From NCBI GenBank assembly GCA_000231825.2, contig JH720300.1:676480-740479 (forward strand): a DNA stretch of 64,000 bases, given 5' to 3'. This DNA is from Tetrahymena elliotti 4EA (taxonomy: Eukaryota; Ciliophora; Oligohymenophorea; Hymenostomatida; Tetrahymenidae). The first letter of the stretch is position 1. Every line of letters begins with the position of its first letter. Below, one piece after another: positions 40,853-53,928 of this stretch. The position numbers and the translations under genes were made by a program. The notes beneath the pieces are model-generated. The model was given only the letters and a program-made list of their open reading frames with translations. It did not search any database and had not been told where the DNA came from.

Positions 40853-43800
40853 TCATTTCTTCTTTTTTGGTACTGATTAAGCTTAGTTTCCTGTCTTCTT
40901 AGGCTTTTATTTATCTTAAAAAAAGATAAATTTATTTTTTAAGTTATTTAATTATTACCATTATTTGTATTTGTATCATTTTAATTAGGAATAGTTGGTT
41001 AGCTTTAGGCATTATCTTTAGGGTCTTCGTTTGAGTAATCAGAATCTTCATCACCGCTTTAAAATTAAATAAAAATTTGTAAGTTAACTATTATAGATGA
41101 TTATTTCTTTTTAAATCGCTTAATTCTCATAAAATTTTCCAAAATAAGCTCTTCTTCTTTCAAATTTAAGAAATTTTATTGTAATTTTACCTATTTTGAT
41201 ATTTATCTCCATCTTTTCTTTCGTTTTTGGACATCATCTATTCGATTTCTTCCTGTATCTTCTTTACCTTGAGTTATTCAGGCTCAAAGCAATCAATAAT
41301 TGACTAACAAAATCCTTAAGCTATTTCTTTATATATATCTAAATTAAAGTGGAAATATTCGTATTTTCCTAGGTCAGCACCACAAAACGATATTTCAAGA
41401 GTATAGCAGTTGAGAATATTAAATTCTTTCCAGATAGCAATCTTTTAAAAATAAATAAACATTATTTAAATACATTAAATAGATTTAGTAATACTCTTGC
41501 AGAACCTTCTCTGTCTTTTTAAATTTAGAAAGAGCAATCTTTAAAGGAGAACACATTACAGTTGTTTCTCATCAAAAGTGGAAAGACCTATTCTCTTTTG
41601 TTTGGATCTTTACCTGAACAACCATACATGAAAATATTTTTTTTTCTTGAGTGGCCATGGAAATCACAATATAAAAGTACTTCTTTTTCATCTTTTAATT
41701 TTTTGAGGAGCTTTTAGAATATAAAAATTGATTTTAAAATCATAATTTTTAATAAATAAATTATCACTTGTTTTGTAGATAAAATTGTAGGGTGAAGCTT
41801 TTTATTTGGATCAATATATTATCTATTTAAATCTACACCTGCTAAATTACATCTGTAATTTCCATTTAGCACACCATCAATATTCAACATTGGTATCACT
41901 TTAAATCTAATTAAATTAAATCAATATTTACTTCTATTAAATTTATTTATTTTTACATAAAATTCTCTCTCAAAATTCTTGCTTCATGTGAATTTCCAAT
42001 TAGAAAATCTATTACATATTCTATTACATAACTGGCCATACTTTCACCAGGATGTACTCTGCTAGTTAACATGATACCTTTCTTCTCTTTTCCATTATTG
42101 AAATCACTTATGATTAAATAATCACAACTATTAATTAGTTAATAGATCAAATTAATATGATTATCTCTCAATTTATTTTGTAAAATTTACTTATTTCCAG
42201 CAATAGTTTAACAAAGAGTCTTTCTTTTAACTCTATTTCTCTTAGAGGGATCATTTTCAACTAATCTCAAATATCTGCAAAGCTAACTATAAGTGTAAGG
42301 ATAGCAGTGAGCAAAATAAACAGTGTCATGATCATCTAAGTAAAATCAGATAGTAAATGTAATTGATAAATTATTCTCTCTAACTTAATATTTTTACATT
42401 AAAATTTAACAGCAAAAGTAAGGGAATAGTAAAATCCTGCATTCTTTCTTTTCATATTATTTTGATAGTAACAAATATCATATCCATCCCTGTACCAACC
42501 ATGCTCTTTTATCATAAAAAAGGAAATTAGTAAAAAAAATTAATTTTTAAAATTTAGGTAAACTACTTTTATATTTTGCCTGCTTTTCAGAATACATAAG
42601 AGGTTTCATTCCTGAATTGTATAAACTATCAGGTTTCATCATATTAATTATATTAAAACGATATTCTACATCTTTACGAGTATTAGCTACTGAGAAGTAA
42701 TACCATTAGGTATGTCCAGTTGTATAATAATCAGGTTTCAATATCAAATTGTATTCATAATCACATCTAAATAAATATTCCAAAAAATTATTTATCATTT
42801 TTACTGAATTCCAAATTTACATCTAAATAGCTCTTCTTAAATTTCCTGATTCAAATCTAGATTCAAAAACCAAAGTGATATCTTCCTATGATTAAGGAAT
42901 ATAGAAAGGTAAAACATCCATTCCATATTTTTATGGTTCTAAATCCTATATTAGAAAAAATATTTTCATTATAAATTAATTATTGAAATCTCATTCATAT
43001 TTCTCATTGTAATTTCTTGATTTTTTATTAGATAATACTGAATAATTATTTTACCTTGGTGTATAAACTTTAATCTACACAATCAAATACTACACGATTG
43101 ATCAATGTATCTGCAAAACATATTCTTTCTATTTCCCTTCTTAAGGACTCTTCTAATATTGTCTGTTTTGGGATATACATAGGCTCAAAGGGTTCAGAAG
43201 TAGCTATAAATTCTGGACTTCTTGGAAGTAAAACAAATTCTGTTCCTCTTAATTATTTGAAAATAAAAAATAATTTTAATAATTCAATCATTTATTTTAA
43301 ATAATTACGTCTTGATACCTGGCTCAGGAGGATAAGCAGTTGGGATAGGAGTATTTTCACTTATTTTTTTAAATATTCGCAAATTAATTATCTTGTTTAG
43401 TCGAATGTAATACTGAAACATACCCTCTATTAAGCATTTCATTGATTTCATTTTGATCAGGTTTCTTATAAAGTAGCTTGTTGATTCCATAAAATTCATC
43501 CTAATTTGATAATAATTATTTAGAGTTCATGAAAGAATGCATTGCCTAATTTTAGAAAAAAATACACTATCGTTTATTTAAATTGCATCATCATCGTTTC
43601 GATTTTAACCATTTATTTTGGTGTTAGCATTTGCACCTGTTTTTTTATTCATATTATTATTTGTATTTTAATTATTGTTGTTAGAGTTCTAATCAATATC
43701 ATTGCAACTTTATGAAGTAGCTTCACTTGATTTATTTTTATCTTCTATTTCCTCATCATCATCTTTTTAAATAAATTTAAAATAAACATGATTTATGAAT

Positions 43801-43966
43801 CAAAAGCGATAATAATTAAACATATAATGTATGTTTTATTATCTTTTTCTATAGAATATCTACTATTATTGTATTCCTGAGGTATGTTGTCACTTTTATC
43901 TTAATCATCCTCCTGATCTTGCTATTAAATATCTGCTTCTTTGGCTTCTACTTGGTTTAAACTCAT
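40853..43966 (-). CDS. Cytosolic carboxypeptidase (CCP/AGBL, M14 family), likely tubulin deglutamylase
   Basis: There are fifteen exons: 43966-43864, 43762-43566, 43500-43424, 43359-43319, 43245-43055, 42945-42821, 42766-42567, 42505-42398, 42335-42191, 42127-41957, 41906-41768, 41710-41495, 41441-41191, 41056-40959 and 40914-40853. All are phase-consistent and give 707 residues. The acidic, Asn/Gln-rich N-terminus precedes the CCP N-domain ([14 protein letters not shown], then [14 protein letters not shown]). The M14 catalytic domain shows RVHPGES (zinc ligands His421 and Glu424), the binding segment [24 protein letters not shown] (zinc His in HGH, residues 517-519) and YTLEISFCG (catalytic Glu587). 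All catalytic residues are present, so it should be active. CCPs remove glutamates from tubulin tails in cilia and cortical microtubules. The sequence looks closest to the CCP2/CCP3 type. It ends in a basic KPKKTG...KKKK tail. Confidence 0.95.
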
Positions 43967-44394
43967 TTTGAAATTTGTAAATTTTTGATTAAAAAGCTTT
44001 GCAATAATTGAAAATTTTGTATTAATTTATAAAAATAATAACAAATTTTTGTTGGTAAAATTTAATATTTAAGATATTAATTGATAATCAAATTTTAAAT
44101 GAAAATTTAAGAATTCAAAAAATATCAATAAAAAATTTAACAAATATTCCTTAATTTTCATTTAAAATGATTAAAATAATTTTTTTTATTTTTAAATTTA
44201 TGAAAAAAGAAATAATAATTTTTAGTTACTTTGATTTGGTCATTTGAATTAAAAAAATGAAACATAAATAATTTATTCAATAGCAATTTATTATTGTTAT
44301 TATTTTGTTTAGTAAATATTTAAGATGAGAATATATTGAATAGTTTATTTAAATGTTAAAACTTATTTTTTAATTGACTTTCAGTTAATTCTTT

Positions 44395-44760
44395 TAGATT
44401 AACTTTGAAAAAAACATTTTTTTTCAAAATTAACAAATTTGATATATTTATTTTGAATGAAAATGAATAATACAAAATAATTGAAAAATCTTTAAAAATG
44501 GAAGTAGTGAAATTAAAGCTTGAAATGTATTGGAGGTAAACGTAGTAAATGTAATTTTATTTACACAGTTTTATCTAATTCTTTAAAATTTTTCTTTGAA
44601 AAAAATATTTTGTTTATTGGTTAGCATATTTGGTTTATTTATTTTGAATTAAAATGAATAATTTACAAAATAATTGAAAATATTTGGAAAATGAAGTGTT
44701 ATTAAAATATAACTTGAAACATATTCGGAGTAAACGTAATTTTGCTTACAATGTTATAAA
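44395..44760. repeat. Diverged tandem duplication, unit about 191-195 bases
   Basis: Two adjacent copies share the order of several blocks. ATTTTGAATGAAAATGAATAA at 44450 matches ATTTTGAATTAAAATGAATAA at 44641. Both are followed by a shared AAAATAATTGAAAA block. GGAGGTAAACGTA at 44532 matches GGAGTAAACGTA at 44727. The spacing is 191 and 195 bases, so indels have accumulated. It is non-coding as far as I can see. Confidence 0.75.
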
Positions 44761-44769
44761 TAAAAATTT

Positions 44770-45070
44770 TTTAGCTTAATCTGTTAGAATGCAAATCCTT
44801 CAAAAGAAAATTTGAATTGAGGTAAGATTTGTTATTACCCATACATCTATTATCATTCAAAAATTACTATCCGTTCTATCTTTGAACAGCCAATACATAA
44901 CTATAATTTATACTTTTACTTTTTTGATAAATTTTTTTAGGGTTTACTCTGTTGGAATGCAAAATTTTAAAGAGAAAATTGTAATTGAGTAATTTGTTTT
45001 ATTACCTTTCGTCAAAATTAATTCAAAAATTACAATCCGTTCTATCTTATAACACCCTATAAATAACTAG
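44770..45070. repeat. Second diverged tandem duplication, unit about 167 bases
   Basis: CTGTTAGAATGCAAA at 44781 recurs as CTGTTGGAATGCAAA at 44949. The block AAAAATTAC followed by ATCCGTTCTATC (TCCGTTCTATC at 44870) recurs with the second copy at 45036. The periods are 168 and 166 bases. It directly follows the first duplication but shares no obvious sequence with it. Confidence 0.75.
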
Positions 45071-45729
45071 AATTATTATTTTTTTTCCTTACAAAAAATT
45101 TCAAATAATTTACGTAAATACATGGAACTAAAAATTAATTTACTTTAATTTATTGTAAATTAAAACAAAAAAATAATGGTTGTAAGGTCATATATTTCTC
45201 AACAATTATATTTAAAAATAAAGAAATAAATAAAATTTAAGGATCATAATCATACTTTTGACTGCAAAATAAACTTTTTTAATTTTGATTTCAAAAAAAA
45301 ATAGTAAATAGTTTAAATTATTATTTTTATTACTAATTGCATTTTATTTTTCACCTTTCTGTTTAAAAAACAGCCCACTGAAATCTTATTTTGATTAAAG
45401 ATCTTTTTTGATTTCTTCTATACCAAATAATACAAAACGATTAATAATTTGTTTAGGATTATTTTAGATTACAAATAATTTTTTCTTTTTCTTGATTTGG
45501 ATTTCAATTATTAATAAAAATTAAATAAAAAAGATACACTTTTTTTCTTTCCTTCTTTCGAAATGCTTTAGTTTTTGAGAAAATACTCAACAAAGTTTTA
45601 TATTTTAGAATCAAGTAAAATAAAGCTTTAAATAGATTATCATAAATTTTAGTTTTTCTTTTAGCAGACTAAGATGCTATTTAAAGCTGAGGATTAAAAA
45701 AAGTGAGAAATTAAACAAAATTACATTGA

Positions 45730-46056
45730 AAAATAGATGAAATAATTCTTGGTACACAAGAGAAATTGAAGACGAAATTTATAATTCTTTTACATAGTAA
45801 TTATGTACATAAATTATTCAAAAGACACTGTAGTTTACAGTATCGAAATAAAAAAAAGTGTATGAAAATTCATCATGATCAGAAAGAATATTCATCAGAA
45901 TGTTCATTAGAATTCAAGATGTTAAAATTTCAAATTTAGAAAAACGAAAACAAATAGATAAATGTAATCTTACTTTTAGTTATTTAGAAAAAGATACTAT
46001 ATGAGAAAGAGAAATGTTATAGTTAAGCAATGTTATAAGGAAATGTAATAATCTGA
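45730..46056 (+). other. Code-6 open patch, possible exon without a clear start
   Basis: 109 codons lie between TGA at 45727 and TGA at 46054. The predicted peptide is Lys/Gln-rich with mixed composition (segments such as VHKLFKRHCSLQYRNKK and DQKEYSSECSLEFK) and looks more like protein than its surroundings. The first ATG in the frame is well inside. With TGA as sole stop in this base composition, random runs of this length are common, so it may be chance. No family match. Confidence 0.2.
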
Positions 46057-49000
46057 TATAATTTAATATTTTTGAGAATATAAATAAATTTTTGTGGTTG
46101 TGTTCATATCAATTATTTGGTCTTTAATTTTTTTAAAAATATTCAAATTAATTAAAAGCCTTATGTTTTTTGTTTAGTGTAAAGTAAATTACTCTGTAGA
46201 GTTTCTTACTCTTTTTAAATGACAAGCAATAATAAAAAGAGTTTGTTAGACATACTCAGATCAATAAGAAGGAAAAAAGGTGTTTTTAGAAAAGGTTTGA
46301 CTTATCTATTGAAATATAGAAATATCAAGATTTTTCCTTCATAAAAAAATAATGGAAATAGATTTATCTAACAATTAGATAGTGAGTTAAGATTTTTAAG
46401 TGACACATTAAATTGTATGGAAAAAATAATGATTAAAATTTGCTGCTCACATTAGCAAAAAGGAGTGGAGTGTAAATGAGATTTGTCTTTTTTAGTAAAT
46501 AGAAAAAGGCTAAATTTTTATTTAAAGATATTTTAAACTTTTTTGTCCTAATAGAAAGGTGATCAGAATTATAATAAGTAATTATTGGTATTCGATTGAA
46601 AAAAATTTACACTCATATAAATAAATTTACTTTTCTTACTAAGAAAAAATAAATGTAGAGTATTATTGTGGCATATTTTAGAATATTAACATTTCATTAA
46701 TTTATTTTCATAAATCCCTCACTTTTTTCTATTTTTTCTTCCATTAATTTTAATTGCAGATCAAATCATGCACAAGGGTCTTTCAAGTATCATAATTTTT
46801 TTGGAATTTCTCTTGATTTTTTTGGCTTTTCCTTGATTTGAAAAAATTTTTAAAGATATTCCAAATATTTAATATAGTAGTATTAAAAAGAGTGGGTTAC
46901 ACTATATCTGTATGCTTTCAAAATTTAAAAGAGAGTATTTAAATTTGATTGATTCAGATTACATATTCTCATTTTCGAATAAATTTTATTAAGAGCCAAT
47001 GGATTTATATTTATTTATTTACTGTATAGTATTTCTTCACATATTTAATAAAGTAATAAGAAGATTTTGTTTATTTGTTAGTGTTTCTCGTTTACAAGTA
47101 TTAAGAAAGATTTTAATGGTCGATTAATTGATGTCTAGAATGTAAAGAGCAGAATAAATATTTATGGATATTAATTAATACTTATTAGAGGAGTAATGGT
47201 TGAAATTTGAAATATTTTCAGGTTTCCTATTATACGTTAGAACTTTTTAGGTAGTTATGGCTTCAGTCCATTAAAAATAATGAATTTTGAAAGGTGAAAT
47301 AAATTCCACCCACAATTTAATTTTGTTATTAAATTATCAAAGATTTGATTAATAACAAATTTATATCTTTTTTTATTGATCATTTATTTATTCTTTTATA
47401 TGATTTCGTTTGGCTGTTCAGTGAATATTTTCGATTATAAAATTAAATTTATGACTACATCTTTTTGTCTTCATGATATTTTTATTCCTTTTAATCTTAC
47501 TTGCTATCAGAAATATCTTTTCTCATTTATGCGTTAAAGCCATTCTTTCCAAAACTGTCTCAATAAAATATCTTTCATAAGCTCTTTTCTGCCTTAAAAA
47601 ATAACATAAAAGTTTGAATGGTGTTTGCTAGTTTAATAATAAATTTATATAAATAGACAGCTTCGATGCTATGTGAGTGAAACATGTTTCGAGAGAAGCT
47701 GCCATCTTAGTGCATTTATAAATTTTGTAGATAAGATCAATAACAAAAATATCTCAAACCGAAAGTTGGTTGATTGTAAGTATTTTTTATTGTTTTTGTT
47801 ATATGAATTAATATTTATGGTTAAAATAATTACCTATATTGAAAAGAACTTAGAAAAAACACCACTAAATTCAGTATTTGAATTAATTATAATTTTTTTT
47901 ATTTATTGATTTCATAAGCCGCTGATCTTTGAGAAACACTGATTATTATTGAATATTTAAAAAAGCTTTCACCGGGTAACCATAAATTTTGATTAAATCA
48001 ATTAATATTTATCCGCACTTATCATTGATTACTTGGCGAAAATAGGATTATTCTTTCATTTATTAATTTTTATTTCTTCACTTAATATTCGACTTCTAAG
48101 ATTATGGCTAGAATTATCTTGTGCCCAATAATTGGTCACTTTTAGTTTCCTTAGTTTTTATCAAATCTTTTGCTCGATCAATCCAGAGAAAAGGAATTTT
48201 AATCATAGTTTTTAAGATAATTATATCTGAAGACATCTAATTATTTGCATTTCCCATCAGATCAATTTATTTTATTTTTGCTTAAGCAAAATGCAATTAA
48301 TCTACATTAATTCTGGTCATATTTTAGAAACAGCTCTTAAGAAAGATTTTTTTGAAAATAAAATAAGACTTCCAATTTATTTTACTCAGCGTGTTTCCTG
48401 AATTTTTAAAATTTGAATATGGCCAGTCTATTCAACTATTTCTAATAAGACTTGCAATAATATAAGTTTAAATTGATAAAAAATATTTAATTATTTGCAA
48501 TAGTAAACCAACCAAAAAATATAACCCAGTCTTACTTAAATAATTTAACACTTTTCAAGTGATTTAAGAAATTCAAAAAATTTACTCCTAGCGTGTAAAA
48601 AAATGTCTTTTGATAGTGAATTTTAAATGCAACTATCCATATTTTTTGTTTATGTAGAATTATACTAGGATAGGAAATGGAAGATTAAATAATAAAAGAT
48701 ATGAACATATTGCTAAAGTAATAATTCTAATAGATAAAAATTTAAATATTCGTTCTAATGCAATTCATATTGTGATCCGGAAGTTTACTTCCTCATTGAT
48801 AGTAGGGGGTCAATTTCACCAAAAATAATTTAGATTGACTTTTTCACTCCAAATTCTGACACACTCTAAATCGCTTTATTAAGGCAAAGCATTTTTTATA
48901 CTGCTATCTGCTTTATTTTGTGCAGAATAGATCATATAAATATAATATTGAGCAGTGTTCCTGCTCATATATTTTTATTATTTCGGAGTAGATTATCACC

Positions 49001-49600
49001 AATTATTATCAAGATTTATATTAAATAAACTCTCTTCTGTATAAAGACAATATTTACTAGAAGAACAAAAAATAATATCCATTTCAATCTTACTTTCATT
49101 AAAGGTTATATTTACAGTCTTGAATTTATGATTATACTTATGATCTGGAGAGTCAAACAAGTGATATTATTAATTTAGGTAAATATCAAAAGGCTTGATT
49201 AAAACCTTAGAAATTGACATCATAAAGATAAGAAAAATAAATATATAAAATGCTTAAGTAAATACCAGATATGAAATTTGAGTTAAAAACAACTAATATG
49301 TGGTATTATCTTAGCTAATTAAAGTCTATAAGAAAAATAATGATTTATAAAATATTCTTTTTTTTGAAATTGAAATTTATTTTTTGAAAAGGGGTGGGGA
49401 AATTTAGCGAAATCTTAGTAGTGAGTTACTTGGAGGAATAAATTCAGATTAAATTTATCAGCACATATAAATTGTCAGGATATTCAATTCGGAGTATTGC
49501 TTGTTGCTAAAGATCAATTTATTTCATTCATTAACTAATTAATAATTTTATTTAGGATAATTACTTTTTTAAATGAAATCCCTCCATACAATTAAAAAAA
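46057..49600. other. Intergenic, no recognised features
   Basis: About 3.5 kb of AT-rich sequence. A 78-codon standard ORF at 47673-47909 has no family pattern. A short imperfect inverted repeat at 47658-47701 is listed separately. Nothing else is supported. Confidence 0.45.
47658..47701. other. Nested inverted repeat, possible hairpin
   Basis: CAGCTTC at 47658 pairs with GAAGCTG at 47695-47701, and the 12-base perfect palindrome GAAACATGTTTC lies inside at 47679-47690. It could form a nested stem in RNA or be a protein-binding site. It stands out in an AT-rich background, but one such element in 64 kb may be chance. Confidence 0.35.
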
Positions 49601-49675
49601 AACCAACGAAGCATGCATGCATGCAATCAAATAAATAAATAAACAAACAAACAAAGAAAAAAATAAATTAATTTA
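49600..49675. repeat. Simple sequence: ATGC, AAAT and AAAC tetramer runs
   Basis: A short ATGC run (GCATGCATGCATGC) is followed by AAAT and then AAAC tetramer repeats and a purine tract. This is ordinary ciliate-style microsatellite sequence in a non-coding region. Confidence 0.8.
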
Positions 49676-49742
49676 TCTTTTTAATTTTTTATTAATTTAA
49701 TAGCTAATCATAATAGTAGCTGTTTACATATTTTTCTTTTAA

Positions 49743-50090
49743 TCTAGTGAAGAAAACGGAGATGATAAAGATATTCGTTTTACTTTAATCAGACTTACAT
49801 TTTATGAATAAGATACTTCAGTCTTCTTGAGTAATTCAGTACTTATGTTAAATTCTTTAATCAAAGATGGTGTTCGCCTTTTTTTAATCTAAAATGTATC
49901 TTATCTAGTATAAAAAAAATTAGATTTAACTTTTTCTAATTAGATCATAAATATATGTTGTTTTTATTTGACTTTTTCTACAAAATATTAATTTACATTA
50001 GCTTAAAAATTTAAACTTTCTGACAAAATTCATAAGAATGAATACAATGTGCTATTTTAAATCATCAGACATTCTACTAAGCTAGAATGA
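49743..50090 (+). other. Code-6 open patch, possible exon or gene remnant
   Basis: The frame is open in code 6 and its first 45 codons look protein-like (GDDKDIRFTLIRL, then YEQDTSVFLSN), with less biased codons than the flanks. There is no in-frame ATG nearby and the later part becomes low-complexity. It could be an exon of an unresolved gene, a decayed copy, or chance. Confidence 0.18.
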
Positions 50091-53000
50091 TAAAAAAATA
50101 AATTATTTGCTCTGATCTGTTCATTTTTTTCTCAGCCTCGCACACTAGCTTTTTTTATTTTGATTTTTGAGCTTAAATTTATACTGAGGCCATAAATTAT
50201 TTCAATATTAAAAGGCAGGCTAAAATTTTAGAATTGTCCAGTGACAAATAATTGGATTTATAACTTCAATTAATTTGGTAGGAGTTTTTTAAAAATAAAA
50301 ATTGAATTTAGAAAGTCATTTTTGTGCGTCACACTATCAAACTTCTTGAAGATCTTTGGGAAATTAAAATTAAATAAATACTCCAAAGTGTATAAATTAT
50401 CTGCACTATTATTTGATTAGAAATATCCATAGAATGTATAGCTAATTCCAATAGAGGTATTTACTGAATTAAATTTTTCATTTCTTTTAATAAGTTAATT
50501 TGGTTTGTTTGGATCATTCTGTGCCAAAAGAAATTAATTACCAACAAAACCATAAAGGAGTAAAATACTAGTGCATCAATTGATTAAAAACCTGATGTTA
50601 CTACTCTTAAGTACTATTTAATTTAGATTACATTTTTAAAATTTGTTTAAATAGATCAGAAACTGCATAAACTTAACCATTTTATTTGTCATACCTCATA
50701 TAAAAGAGTAGCTGCTTTAAATAACGGCATGCACTTTATTGAATTTTAGGATTATTCACCCTTTTATTTCATATTACTTGAATCTTAAGCTCTAAATTTT
50801 TATCAAAATAGGCTTATTACAGTCTCTACTTGTAAGATTACAAAGATTTAATTAATTTTGTAGTCTATCTATCTTTAAAAAACAAAATCAAAACTTTCTA
50901 TCAATTATAAAATCTTTTTGCCGTAAAAGAAAATTCTTAAATACCAGCCTATATAATTTACATACAAAAATAAATCATCATGCATGAAGACACACATGCT
51001 AAATTATTTGTTTCCAAATAAAAAATATTATTCTCTTTGTTGAAAACTTTCAAAAAAATAAAAAATACATTTTGTTTCATTACAGATATTGAAGTTTTAA
51101 TTGTGCATGAAGCTTTTTATTCTGTAAAATTTATTCAATAACCAGAGCTAGGCTTGCTTAATTTTAACCTAAAATTTAGACTATTTCTAATATTATCAAT
51201 TTTATGATTTCAGTAAATTAAAAAGTAATAATTACCAAATCAATGAGTAAAATAAATTATTTAGAGTAATATTATTGAGAAGCAATAGAATAAATCTGTG
51301 TTTTATTCAATTTAAAATAGGGGCAGCATTTTCTTTATTTGTATATTAAGTAGTTAGTAAATAGGATTTATAAATACTTGAGAAATTTGAGGATTTTCTG
51401 CATAAAATAAATTTAAAAAATCTACATATACTTTTTTTATTTGTAAGAGTTTATTAAAAACCACATAAGTTAAGCACACTATATAGAAAACTACAAAAAT
51501 ACAACCTTTATTAAATGATAAATTCTTAGAAATAATCGAATTAAGTGTTTAATAACAAATTAGGTTAGTAACAAATATTTGATTGAAATTTGTATATATA
51601 AGTTGATTTTAATATACTAGCCTTAAAAATCCTTTTTTTTGCAATCAATCTTCACAAATTATTTTTTTGATACTCTTTGAAAATGCCAATTATTTTTTAA
51701 TTTCATTTTTTAAACGCATTTATGTTTATTGTTTGCAGCCCAAACACTTTACAACTTTTATCAATTTTTAAGAGAATATCTCTAATAGATCATATAATTT
51801 CAGAAATCGTTGAAGAAATTAGATTGAAATTGAAATACTTATTCCGTCTTAAAAAGGATTGAGCATATCTTTACTAGGAAATTAAAATTTAAAGAAAAAG
51901 TAACTTAGCTATTTAAAAAAATTATTTAATATAAAATCAAGAAATGCATATTACTCTAGCTTATGAAATATTATTAAAATGAGATAAGAATTTTTACATT
52001 TCATCATATTTTGGTTTAATTATAGCTGGCAAATCTTTTGCTTACATTAAAAATAAATTAAAATATGCTTTTAAATTTATCTTCTATTTTACTCATTGTA
52101 AACTAATTTTATTGCTGTAGTCATACTTTATTATAATTCGAACTCATGGAAATTGGTACTGTTAGTATTAAATATAATATTCAATTTATTGCATCATATA
52201 CTTAAGAAACCCATACACTTTAATTTCTAAAGATTAGCTTAGGGCTTACGTAATTAATCTGATCTAAAATCCTATTCACATTTAAACTTTCTTAATCTAA
52301 AATCAAATCAATTAAATTAGTTTGTTGAAATCTACAAAAAAATTTAATTCGAATAGCAAATACGTGTTGTTTGAATGATGATATCGCTCATACTAAAAAT
52401 AAATATAAATTGAATGAAATTGTAAGATGTGTCTAGATTTAACATTAAATATTATTTAAAAAATAAATTTCATATAAGATTTACATTGATTATTGAGAAT
52501 GAATGACCTTGAAAATTAATTGAAACTATGACAAAAAAGAAATGCTGAGTTAATAAAAATATATATTTGTCTCTGAAAATTAAATTTGGTAAAGTAAATC
52601 TAAGTTTTGCTATGGTTCTAGTAAAATTAAAATTTTATTGCTAATCTGAAAAAATTGCATAGAAATAGAAAAATAATGAATTAAAAAATCAAATTTACCC
52701 TATTATGTATATCTGATTAATTGATTGATTGACTCATATGCTATTCACTTTTAATATTAGCACATCAAAAATTTTTATTAATGTTTACATATAAATTAGA
52801 AGAAAAATTAATGAAAAAATTAATAACATTCCCATATATAGCTAGTGTAATTACATTAATTAATTAAGCTTCTGATAGTTTCTTTTTACAAATTTCTACC
52901 CAAACAAACTTCTTACACATAAATTTTCTGTCCGTTCATCCTAGCTAACTTTGACTTAACATAATCTTAAAGCAGTATCATATTTTTTTGTCTTCAACCT

Positions 53001-53457
53001 TTTTACATTAACTTAAAAATTATAAACCCTCTTTACATGTTTTCTCTCTATTAATCAATCTATCGATCTATTGTTTGCTTGTTTTTTTGCTTCTTTGTTT
53101 GTTTTTAAATCTTTAGCTAGAACAACGCTTACTCATTTTAATTTATTATTATCAAAACAATACCCCCTTTTTACTTTTAATTATTCTTTTTGAAAATATT
53201 TAGCATCCAATTTAATTCTATTGATTTTTTTATCCTTTCTTTTTGCTAACTAATCTAAATCCTAATAAAAAAATAGATAAAGATTTACTTTCAACTCTAC
53301 TTATAAGAATGTTAATTTCTTAGAACTTTAGTTCTTTTTTTCTTCCTTTATTAAGGAAAAAACCCTTTCAAATATGGTTTACAACAAGTTATTAAAAAGC
53401 ATTATATTTTTATAATTTGCTAGAATTGAGATAATTTTGATAGTAACTTCTTGTAAT
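50091..53457. other. Intergenic, no recognised features
   Basis: About 3.4 kb with no convincing frame, repeat family or RNA gene. T-rich and A-rich blocks alternate. The stretch 52900-53300 is T-rich on this strand. Confidence 0.45.
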
Positions 53458-53928
53458 ATGACAACATCCCATCCTTTACAACAACATCAGTTTAATTAAA
53501 AACATAATAATGTAAGCTAAAATTTAAATAACTTTACTTTAATCTTCCAAATAAAGAATATAATAAGAATTGCTCATCAAAAATTTGCTAATGATTTTGA
53601 AAATAATTTAATAAGAGAAGAAGAAGAAATATATAAACTAGAGCACTATAATCTAGTAAAAATTCAAGATATTAAATTTAAAAATTCAAACAACACAGAT
53701 ATAATAACCATATAAAATTTGGTTAACATTATTCTTTACCAGTATTTGAAAAAATCAAAATTATGTGTCGCTGATAAGTAATTTACCTAAAATTACAAAT
53801 CTTATCTCTTTAACCTGAAATCTATTTGTATTTTTAGCCATATTTAACCTGAATTTTATTTTACACATTCCTTAAACTCCTAACGTCTAAATATAAAAAT
53901 TATAGAACTAAGTATTTATCTAATTTGA
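53458..53928 (+). CDS. Candidate small two- or three-exon gene, unknown function
   Basis: ATG at 53458 opens an 18-codon exon (MTTSHPLQQHQFNQKHNN). It ends exactly at a good GTAAGC donor (53512), and a 45-base intron ends AAATAAAG at 53556. The next exon continues in phase with an acidic helix (REEEEIYKLEHYN) and a hydrophobic segment (NLVNIILYQYLKKSKL) before TGA at 53926. A second intron may remove 53766-53828. The product would be about 120-140 residues. The start, donor and acceptor fit well, but there is no family match, and a chance frame of this size is possible in code 6. Confidence 0.35.

Larger units (their letters stand above)
43967..45729. other. Intergenic with tandem duplications
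   Basis: The 5' flank of the carboxypeptidase and the beginning of a 15-kb region without recognisable families. The only structure I can support is the pair of diverged tandem duplications listed separately (44395-45070). No coding frame is convincing. Confidence 0.5.

Noticed and set aside
43546..43565. A 20-base intron (GTATTT...TTAG) in the carboxypeptidase gene
   Set aside because: The same donor with an acceptor at 43501 gives a normal 65-base intron in the same phase, leading straight into the [14 protein letters not shown] segment.
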